Part shown: positions 55,561 to 64,000 of the stretch, piece after piece
Position numbering within the stretch: the first letter of the stretch is position 1
Layout: the number at the start of each line of letters is the position of its first letter
DNA from: Neckera pumila
Lineage: Eukaryota; Streptophyta; Bryopsida; Hypnales; Neckeraceae
DNA: 64,000 nucleotides
NCBI GenBank assembly: GCA_963969595.1
Contig: OZ018410.1
Coordinates: 40,653,413 to 40,717,412 of the forward strand
Direction: 5' to 3'
Program-made: the position numbers and the translations under genes
Notes under the pieces: model-generated
What the model was told of the DNA's origin: nothing
What the model saw: only the letters and a program-made list of their open reading frames with translations
The model's database searches: none

Positions 55561-58394
55561 ACTCTCTTGGTCATCTTTTTGTGTTATTAACTTGTCTTGG
55601 TTTTCTATATGTTTTGAACGCCTTCAAGTTTAATATAATATCGTCTTTATGAATGATTTGTCTTGAGTATTATTTCTTCTGCAAATTATCTTTGATCTAG
55701 TGACTGGATGTTTTGGTTTGTTGTGTTGGATTTGTATGTGAAGATTTCATTGCATAGAATCAAATGTAAATAATGTGTTGAATGTAATTGTTATAACAAA
55801 TTTTCTGTGTGATATGTTTTTGTCCGCCTCGGTGTGTTGGAAAGAAGAATTGTTTGTATGCTCGGGGAGGTCACTCTTCCTTGTGTTTTGTAACCACATG
55901 CGATAATGGGATATTTTGTGGGGGGTATTTATCTACTTGCAGTTTTTTTTTCCTTCCCTATTTGTAGAAAAAAAGCTACTGAGGGGTATATTTTAGCACC
56001 CTATTTTTTTTTTAAATGGGTAGAAATACTATTTTTTGGCACCCTATTTTTTTTAACTTTTATAGAAGTACGCAATTATGCAAACATTACATTTCCATTG
56101 TGAAACAAAATGTGTAAGTAACAAGCCTTGCAATGCATTGAATTAGCCACAATAAAGCAAATAACAAAATTTGTAATCCACTAAAGAAGACATTCACAAA
56201 ACTACTAATACAATTGGCCCCTAACCCTAAAGTTGTAAGTTGTTATTAAGCCATTGTAGTGCCAGCTCATCCCAAACCCCAAACCACCAAAATTTTGCAA
56301 GGGAATTCCTTCTACCATCCAAAATTATACCGAATAGTACAAGATTGGTGACCAAACCGTTCGAGCCTTTATTGTTCCAATTGAGCCTACTACAGAGGTT
56401 TTAGGGAATCCTAAGTTTAGTATCCTATTTTCTTTCTACTAAGGAAAAAAATGAAGGCATTATCCTATCCTATAAAATAGTATCCTATTATATATATATA
56501 TATATATATATTTGTGCACAAGATTTATCACAATGCTATGGTAGATCGAAAAAAATATAAATTTTCCTTCCAAAGATTAAAATTGACCCTACTTTTTATC
56601 TCACCTAGTTTTCTAAAAAACCAGGAGTGACCTCCCCAAGTCTATATAACCAAATTCTTGTAATTGGAGTATTGATTGTCAATTTCCAGTTTGAAAGTTC
56701 TTCATGACGTATAGTTGGGTGTGTGGGAATTGTCTGTGATTTACGATTCTGTTTGGCTTGGTGCTAGATTAAGCAAATTGTTATTTTAAGAGTGGACTTG
56801 TTTGTTGACAAATAATGTCTGGAAATATAAATTGATTTAGTGCCAAATGTGTTGGTGATTCTTTTTTATCTATAGTCAATTATTAGTTATTTTGTGGACG
56901 TAATTCAATGATGTGTCACTATAGAGATTTGTGTATAAATGAGTGACAATTTGTCTGTGAGATTGCCAAATGTTCGGATTAAACTGAAACATGGGTGTTT
57001 GAATTAATTGGATGTGACCACATATCGTGGTGGACCATCTCTGGACAAATTGGCAAGAAGGCTTGAGACAAGGACAGAACCTAGAAGTGTGCAAGGAGTG
57101 ATTGGCAGTAATCCTAAAGACAAATTGTCTGGACTGAAAGAGATCCGGGACCTTTGCGTATTCAGGTAAGTGATCTCCTCTATTTGCCTAATTCAGTATT
57201 TAAGTTTGAAGAAGTCAGAAATCCAGTTATTAATAGCTTGTGGGCGTAATTAACAATAATTTATGTCTATTTGATATATTAGAATAGAAGTTAAATTTAG
57301 GAGATTTAACTGAAGGAACTAGTTATATGGGTTTTGCTTTGAAATGAGATTATTCTTGCAAATTGTCTGCCACTAAATGACCATTTTGTAATAGTTCCGG
57401 AGTGGGTAAGTATAACATAAATATTTATTGTATCATCTTCCTGTGGTGAGGAGAAATGGTGAATGAACGAGTTGTAATGAGATAACTTATAAACAGAGAA
57501 ACTTGACCTTGTATATTTATAACTGTGTGGACATCCGTCTAATGAGAATTTAGTTAAGTATGTGTGTTATGACATATTGTTCTTATGCAAATGCTGGGCG
57601 AGAAACAACTTGCCAAAGTATACAAGACTGATAGCGATGACATAGCTATAGACATTGTAACAGATTCTTGATGATTTGGGGAATTTGGATTTTAGTTGTA
57701 TGTGTGTGATTGCTTGCTGATTGGTCTACCTAGTAGCTTGTTATTTATGTTAATATGTCTTTTGTATAGTATTAGAAATTGGTAAGTTGGATTCCCAGAG
57801 ACAAGCTAATTGTTTCTTTGTGAGTTTGGATTTGTTACTAGCGTTTTTGGATATGTGGTAGTATGAAATAAGTTGTCAATTTATAAAGATAAAACTGTGA
57901 ATGGTAAACTAATTGCTCAGTGTTAGCGACTAAGTTGATGCAAAGTATTAATATAGACAATTAGAGTGATTAGATAGTATAATCGATGTCCTAAGTGATA
58001 AGGACTAAAACTTTGGCAAATTGTCTGTAATTGAGTACGAGAGCTGCTAGAGACTGGAGTGCTTTTAGTAAACCTAATATGAACCAATGGTATAAAACAG
58101 ACAAATTGACTAAATACGTATTTTGAATAGGATGTGATTGAAGTACGAGTATCTAGGGGTTTGAAAGAATTTCTATGGTTGTGGTTTTGTATTCTTAAAA
58201 ATTGATTGAAGATTGTGCAGCACAACATATGAATGGAGATGCATTACACACACATGCCCTACATTTAAATAGAGACAAATTGTTTTAGAATTGGAACTAT
58301 TTTGCTACTCATCTAAATTAGTAATTAGGCTAATTAAGTAGAGACTGAGACAAATTTTTAAATATAAAATTTCATCAATAATTAAGGAACTGTG

Positions 58395-58450
<56 letters not shown>

Positions 58451-58575
58451 TCTTTGCATTGTCTAGTTTGCTAGTACATACATAAGACGAATTGCAAGTC
58501 AAACTTGACAAATTGCTAAATACCCCATAGAATACTAAGCAAGATTGGGACCGCACTCATGCGTCCATAGCACTA
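55561..58575. other. Region of recurrent GACAAATTGTC motifs, no confirmed gene
   Basis: GACAAATTGTC or close variants occur at about 55536, 56945, 57044, 57119, 57359, 58016, 58099, 58274 and 58507. A short open segment at about 57018-57167 (KLARRLETRTEPRSVQGVIG) ends exactly at a good donor ATTCAG-GTAAGT, suggesting a former exon, but no acceptor or start was found. TA microsatellites lie at 56489-56512 and 58398-58448. Confidence 0.4.
58398..58448. repeat. (TA)n microsatellite, about 51 bp
   Basis: Uninterrupted TA dinucleotide run. Confidence 0.95.
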
Positions 58576-59323
58576 TTAACCCCTAAAGGACCAAGCACCG
58601 TTTTTTGGCAACATAGCGATTTTGGGCAGCTCACTACGGATGGAGTTTTTATTTTTTTTCTTTGAAAATTTTACACAACATGTGCCCAAGGAGTAGCTTT
58701 AAGGCCCAACAATTTTCGTAGCTTTTGACTATACGGTTAAAAAGTTATTGCATGATATGTGATTTTCATTGGACGGCGGGCAGCCCGGGCAGCTCAAAAA
58801 ACTTCTTTGAAAATGACCTTAAAAAAAAATAAAAATCTGAAATTGGTTCTTTAGATTTATATAGAAGTGTGAAGCTTTGAATCATTCAATTTGGATCTAT
58901 GAGTCAAAAGTTATGAAGATTTTAAGTTTGAGGGTAGGTATAGAGTCTTTCAAAACCATACCTACCCACAAACTTAAAATCTTCATAACTTTTGACTCAT
59001 AGATCCAAATTGAATGATTCAAAGCTTCACACTTCTATATAAATCTAAAGAACCAAGTTCAGATTTTTATTTTTTTTTAAGGTCATTTTCAAAGAAGTTT
59101 TTTGAGCTGCCCGGGCTGCCCGCCGTCCAATGAAAATCACATATCATGCAATAACTTTTTAACCGTATAGTCAAAAGCTACGAAAATTGTTGGGCCTTAA
59201 AGCTACTCCTTGGGCACATGTTGTGTAAAATTTTCAAAGAAAAAAAATAAACACTCCATCCGTAGTGAGCTGCCCAAAATTGCTATGTTGCCAAAAAACG
59301 GTACTTGGTCCTTTAGGGGTTAA
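58576..59323. mobile_element. Near-perfect palindromic piggyBac-like element (748 bp)
   Basis: TTAA-CCCCTAAAGGACCAAGCACC at the left and GGTACTTGGTCCTTTAGGGG-TTAA at the right. The two halves are inverted copies throughout (roughly 98% by eye), meeting at about 58950. Both termini resemble the right end of the element at 61886-62816. The arms include GGCGGGCAGCCCGGGCAGC and TTTGGATCTATGAGTCAAAA. Young by its arm identity. Confidence 0.88.
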
Positions 59324-60087
59324 GGACTAGTCACCAAATTTCAAACCTGGGAATAAGAGTGTATAAGAATTTCCTTGGATTTGTGATAAATTGTAATAAA
59401 TTCTATTTAAATCTAAATCACATGTGACTTTAGTCACAATACGTTAGACGATTTGACTATTCCCTAGATTTTGAACCCCTATACTATAGCTTTGGGTTTT
59501 TGCGGAGTTGGCAAAACTAAGACTACAAAAAGGGAAAAGAAAATGCACACCAACCAAAGTGTCTTACCAAAAAAAACAGCATGCAAAAAAGAAAGAAAAA
59601 TGTTTCACCAACCAAAGTCTCTTTGCCAAAAAAATAGGGTGTAAAAAAGAACTATAAATTTTATACCACGTCAAAATTTTAAGTGTTGAAATGCTAAAAC
59701 CAAGTTGTTTGAAAACGCACAGGAAAATGCATGGAACAAAATTAATTTGCTTGCATGTATTCTTTCTATTTTCTTCTAATTTTTTTGCTTCTACTTTGCT
59801 TTTCAATTTCCTTTTTTTCTTTATAAAGAAAATAGCCTCCAAAAATTTGCATTGACACGGGTAGTATAAGTAATGATAGGATACCATAATATAAGCCTTT
59901 TTGCCAAATTACATAATTATAGGGGCCCCTTTAATGAGGTCGTGGAGGTAAATAGCCCCCCAACAAATATCCCCTCGCCGCACCGGGGGTGTGTGGGGGG
60001 GGCAGGGGGGGTGTGGGGGGGTATAGAATATACAAAGAGTGATCCACCCGAGACTATAATATACATCTACGGTGAAACTTTCAAATT
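59324..60087. other. Spacer with TAGGGTG repeats and a G-rich tract
   Basis: 59560-59650 repeats the AAAAATAGGGTG block of 55.1 kb. The open frames here are low-complexity. The G-rich tract is listed separately. Confidence 0.5.
59985..60021 (+). other. G-rich tract with quadruplex potential
   Basis: Four runs of 5-8 G separated by TGTGT, CA and TGT on the plus strand: far more than the four G3 runs needed for a quadruplex. Exceptional in this AT-rich desert. Confidence 0.85.
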
Positions 60088-60483
60088 CATTAGAGGAGAT
60101 TTGGGGCCTTTGAAGGGCCATTTCAAGCCCATTCCCCAATCTGGCCCAACCCTGTAAACAGCGATACGGGCAATCAGAATTTTTTTTCAAATATCATTTT
60201 AAACAATTTTTTTTTTAAATTTAATTTTTTGAAAATGATGTGGCATTGTCTCGGCCACATTAGCAAATAGTTATCATTAAGAAAAATTTCAGCACTTCAG
60301 AAGGTCTCTAAGGAATTAATTTACGGGACCCTTGGAGCAATTTCAGAATGAATAAAAAAAAAATATATTTTTAAATATTTTCTTTTGGAAAAAACAAAAA
60401 ACAAAAAACAAAAAAACATATATATATATATATATATAAAATAGAAATGATAATAGTGCCAGGTCAACATCCAATTTTTTTTA

Positions 60484-60520
<37 letters not shown>

Positions 60521-60673
60521 TATATAAATTTTTATTTTTTTCATAATTGCACCAAGTGGGTGCAGAACTTGCAGCCTTCTAGAGGGCTGAAATTTTTCCT
60601 AATGCTTGTGTTCCCCTAATCAGGGAACGCATGATAACTTGCAATCTTTCAAAGACCCGAAATCTCCCCTAAC
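60088..60673. mobile_element. PIF/Harbinger-like MITE, copy H4, expanded by simple repeats
   Basis: Left end CATTAGAGGAGATTTGGGG, right end CCCGAAATCTCCCCTAACATT. Interior has CCATTTCAAGCCCATTCCCC and TGTCTCGGCCACATTAGC. The size excess comes from a (TA)n run at 60417-60438, an (AAT)n run at about 60486-60520 and poly-A/T. The uninterrupted site is near 61706 (GAAACTTTCAAAATTTTTGAG). Confidence 0.7.
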
Positions 60674-61885
60674 ATTTGAGCCTCTTTTGTAGTTGATATG
60701 AATCTTCTTTCCCTTTCTCCCAAATTTCAAATCATCAATCACATAATAATTGGGATTTTTATAACATATAAAATATATGTGATTTCATCTTTATAAAAAT
60801 AAAACTAATAAAACTAACATGGACCATATAGTGTGAAGGAGTTTTACTTTTAACTATATAGTCATAGATTCTAAGCTTATAAAATGATCTCTAGGAACTG
60901 ATAAGAATCTAAGTAAATTCAAGTTTAACCCTCCAAGAAGACCAATTTAACTAATTCTAGACTTATCCAAGAATTATGGACAGATTTTTGTAATTGAAAA
61001 TGTATCGGCTATTGAAGGTGCAAAGAACACAAAATGATTGATGAATGGCTTTAAATCTTGAAGGACGCTACGGACACAAAGCGTTTGATGGATAATAGAG
61101 AATCCTTTTGTATAGAACATGCAATCTCATTAACTAAAATAAATCTAAAATTTGTCATTCAAATAGAGTAGGAAAATGATGCTCATAGAAATGTGTGATA
61201 ACTAGTTGTAGGCTCCAATGCTCCATACTAGCAAAATTAACTACCTTTGAAGGATGCTAAGGGCAAAAACTAATGGCTCACACATGATTTTAAATTAACA
61301 TACTATAAGAAGATGAAGAACTATAATTTCCATTCAATTGAAATCTTCTTCTAATACTTTTTTGAATGTGTTTGTATCAGGTGAGGCGAAAATTATCCTA
61401 TTATTGAATTATTATTTGGGTTTCTTTACAAAAGAAGATGCTAAAAGAATGGATCACAATTAAGCTTATTACAACAATTTTATTGGCAACTAGTTCTTCC
61501 TTGTTTTGAAGCTCAATCTTAGACCAAAAAAATACCATTCTCCGAACTTGAGCTAATGAAATTAAAAAGTAAATAGGGGTCTAAAGTTTTTTCTTCCCAT
61601 TTGAAATCTTGAAAAATACTAAAATTATATATGAAATTGTAGAATTTCATAGAAATTTCTTTTATATCATAAAATTTTGCACTATAATATACATCCATAG
61701 TGAAACTTTCAAAATTTTTGAGCTTCTTTTGTAGTTGATATGAATCTTCTTCCCCTTTCTCCCAAAATTCAAATCATCACATAATCATTGGAGATTATTA
61801 TGACATATAAAGTACAAGCGACTTCATCTAAAAAAACAAAAAGTAATAAAAATAAAAAGGAACTAAAAGTGTGAAGGAACTGCAT
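60674..61885. repeat. Old dispersed repeats related to 14-16 kb and 54 kb
   Basis: TCATAGATTCTAAGC, AAAATGATGCTCATAG and TTGATATGAATCTTC blocks recur within and between the copies. The TTAA at 60856 (TTTTAACTATATAG) is the empty counterpart of the sites used at 15674 and 61886. Confidence 0.6.
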
Positions 61886-62816
61886 TTAACCCCTAAAGTT
61901 TCATGACTATGTTCTCACCCAAAACGCTCCAAAACTGCCATTTCTAATACAACTACCAAATTTTTGGAAAAAAATAAGTTTTGACACATGTAACCGTAGG
62001 ATCTTGTAGTATGATGTTTCGAAAACATGTGGTAAAAATTTCAGAAAATTCCACCGTGTGGATCATAAGATATAAGCATTCAAAGTCTTGAAAATCATTT
62101 TTTCAATCCTGCGAAAAACCGGGCAGCTGCACTTTGCAAGCTCACTTTTCAATGAAAAAATGCCGATAAAGGTGGTGCTTCTTTGAATTCATTTTCCTAA
62201 ACAAGTTGTCTATATGCTTGAAAAATTTCACATCATTTGGAATTGAACAACATATAGGAAAAAAATAGTAAGTAGAAAGAAGTAGAAATGATTCAAAATA
62301 CTAAATTGTTAAAATTTTAATCATGGAATTTAAAAATACCAATCCCAACGGTTGTAATGTTTTAATAATCAATTTACATCCTAGGATTTTTTTTTTTTTC
62401 CAAAAAAATTGAAAATTGAGTTAAATAAACGACTTTAAATTTTTTTTTAGAGTAGACAATCCATAACTGCCCGAAAACCAAAAACCCTCATAACTTTTGA
62501 CTCATTGATTGAAATGGAATGAATCAAAGCTTTTTAAGTATATATAAATGTAGAGAACCAATTTCAAAAAAAAATTCCGGAAAAAATGATTTTTTCTGAT
62601 CTGCCCAAACTGCCCGGTTACAAAAAAAAGCAACATATTAGGTTACAACTTTTGACTCGTATTTCAAAATGTCATGAAACTTGGTACACATGAAGATATT
62701 CCTTGCCCCCACCTCCTATTAAAATTTCAGCCTCAAATATGGATATCTCTAGTCACACGTACTTGCCCAAAATTTCTATACGGCCAAAAAACGCATGTTG
62801 GTCCTTTAGGGGTTAA
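61886..62816 (+). mobile_element. piggyBac-like copy 11, divergent subfamily (931 bp)
   Basis: TTAA-CCCCTAAAGTTTCATGAC to TTGGTCCTTTAGGGG-TTAA. The left end keeps CCAAAACTGCCATTTCTAAT and the right end GGCCAAAAAACG. The interior shares ACTTTTGACTCATTGATTG with the palindrome at 58576. No ORF. Confidence 0.82.
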
Positions 62817-62959
62817 TCGACTCCAAGTTTATTGAAAGTTAACTCAAGTTAACTTCAGTTGGAACTGATATGAGTCCAAGTAACTCAAGTTTAATCCTCC
62901 AAGGCTGCAAAGAACACAAAATGACCAATGAATGGCTTTAAGGTTCCTATCAATACCTT

Positions 62960-63186
62960 AAATGAGGATGTTTGTTTGTTTGTTTGTTTGTTTTGTTTTG
63001 TTTGTAGTGTGGACAACTTCCTGACCGTGCGTCCCCCGGCCGCGTGCTTGGTACCGTCGGAAAGCTCTTGCCGAGGAGGGGTGCACCGGCTTGGTTTCGT
63101 GGCGTTTGGATCAATGGTGCAAAAGTTATTGAATTTCAAAGTATTTATTGATTAAAAAATTAGAAAATTACTTTGATTTTGGTGGC
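62960..63186. repeat. Tandem-unit copy T8, CpG-rich and least decayed
   Basis: (TTTG)n head, then GTCCCCCGGCCGCGTGCTTGG, GTCGGAAAGCTCTTGCCGAG, GGGGTGCACCGGCTTGG and TTCGTGGCGTTTGGATC. The 2-11 kb units have TG or CA at nearly every CG. A single copy here, far from the array. Confidence 0.7.
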
Positions 63187-63265
63187 GTTCTTGCTACTGG
63201 GAGTGGAACCGGGAGTGGAACTGGGAGTAGAATCGGAAGTAGAACCAGGAGTGGAACCGGGAGTA
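63183..63265. repeat. 12-bp minisatellite (GGGAGTGGAACC)
   Basis: About six or seven imperfect units of GGGAGTGGAACC, with GTAGAATC and GTAGAACC variants. Confidence 0.8.
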
Positions 63266-63299
63266 GATGAAAATTGGGCCAACGGCATTGGGTCACACT

Positions 63300-63640
63300 A
63301 GTAGAAATGAAGAATCCAGCTATCCACCATTTATATATTGCAATTGGAAATCACTGAGAGAGAAAAGGTGTTGGTACCTTGGAACAATTGAAGTTCAAAG
63401 GTCTACCCAACCTTTTCCGTGTCCAAAAACTCAATGTAAAATATGTATGAGATTTAGTTAACACAAATCTTAACAATTTGAAAACGCAGAAGTTCAACTT
63501 GTGCAAACGGACAATGATGGGACTATATTGTATTCAATGTGTGTATACATGTATGTGTGTGTGTATATATATAGGTGATTGCAAGAAAGAGTGGTCCTAT
63601 TTCCCATCACATTGAGTTTTTGGACACGGAAAAGGTTGGG
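63300..63640. repeat. Relative of the AAA-gene 3' flank, with a 33-bp inverted repeat
   Basis: 63300-63450 matches 17300-17460. CCCAACCTTTTCCGTGTCC at about 63408 returns inverted near 63612-63642 (GGACACGGAAAAGGTTGGG), a perfect stem of about 33 bp with a spacer of about 170 bp. Confidence 0.65.
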
Positions 63641-64000
63641 TAATCATTCAGTTGTCATACACTATAACTTTTCGAAGCAAAAGTCCAATGAACATGAAAT
63701 TTTTATTGGAGGTGTGAAACTTTATAGTAATTTGATCCCCTATGTTTTAGAAATTCAAAAAAATATTTTATATTTAAAAATCATTTTTATTAATTTGTCA
63801 CACCATAAGGTTTAGGATTTTTTACTAGTAAGGTTAGGAGTTCCTAAATTTAATGATCTGGAACTAAAATTTTCATGGTCTACTTGCATAATAGGAAAGT
63901 ATCTTCCTACCAAAGGAAATCTAAAAATTTATAATTTTGTGTCCTCCACATGAGTACAAATAGCACTCCCATTGTCTGCAATTTTTGAACAATGAAGATG
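63641..64000. other. Window end, nothing recognised
   Basis: AT-rich sequence; the open frame 63579-63815 has no motif I recognise. Confidence 0.4.

Noticed and set aside
55503..58575. LTR retrotransposon with the CCAAT/TATA pair as its LTR promoter
   Set aside because: No second LTR, primer-binding site, polypurine tract or gag/pol frame was found.
59909..60190. Proline-rich minus-strand ORF
   Set aside because: The proline runs are the translation of the C-rich complement of the G tract, not a real protein.
1..64000. CRISPR arrays, rRNA or tRNA genes, bacterial operons
   Set aside because: No regularly spaced repeats with unique spacers, no rRNA-like conserved stretches and no bacterial gene organisation. 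tRNAs cannot be excluded by eye, but none was noticed.

Overview
This window reads as nuclear DNA of a land plant, most likely a bryophyte (moss or liverwort). That assignment is inferred from three things: plant-style split genes with GT-AG introns; a TIR-NBS-LRR locus whose TIR and NB motifs look like the bryophyte type; and very AT-rich gene deserts. It is gene-poor. I can support four gene loci in 64 kb: the edge of an NAD(P)-binding (SDR/NmrA-like) gene (1-422, minus); an intronless AAA+ ATPase of the type best known from fungi (17633-19699, minus); a five-exon gene of unknown function with one N-terminal membrane segment (21023-24069, minus); and a broken TNL immune-receptor locus (44794-49201, plus) whose last exon still encodes LRRs followed by a ZZ-type zinc finger.

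Almost everything else is non-autonomous DNA-transposon debris. The dominant family has CCCCTAAAGGACC inverted ends, is normally about 930 bp, and sits between TTAA (once CTAA) duplications, as piggyBac elements do. No transposase is present. About a dozen copies occur. Several sit inside one another at internal TTAAs, and the uninterrupted paralogues show the empty sites. Other families are a PIF/Harbinger-like MITE (ends CATTAGAGG, four copies), Stowaway-like MITEs (ends AGGTAGAGCC or similar, TA duplication, four copies), two small MITE families, a 925-bp long-TIR element, a GAGCATC-type MITE rich in GGCTTGCAA, a 5'-truncated LINE with an 11-bp target duplication, and large foldbacks at 51640-52190 and 58576-59323.

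Layout: 0-1.8 kb SDR gene and flank; 2.2-11.3 kb a tandem array of a roughly 250-bp unit interrupted at its TTAA boundaries by piggyBac-like elements; 11.3-17.1 kb old dispersed repeats; 17.3-24.1 kb two genes; 24.8-29.7 kb a transposon-riddled partial duplication of the unknown gene; 29.7-44.1 kb repeat desert with two more nests; 44.5-50.8 kb TNL locus and flank; 50.8-64 kb repeats, microsatellites and a G-rich tract. The window holds no operon-like logic. The genes are independent, but the unknown gene and the TNL share a related upstream segment, and the AAA gene has a MITE in its upstream region.

All assignments come from reading the sequence. Family names for proteins rest on motif recognition, and no database search was possible.
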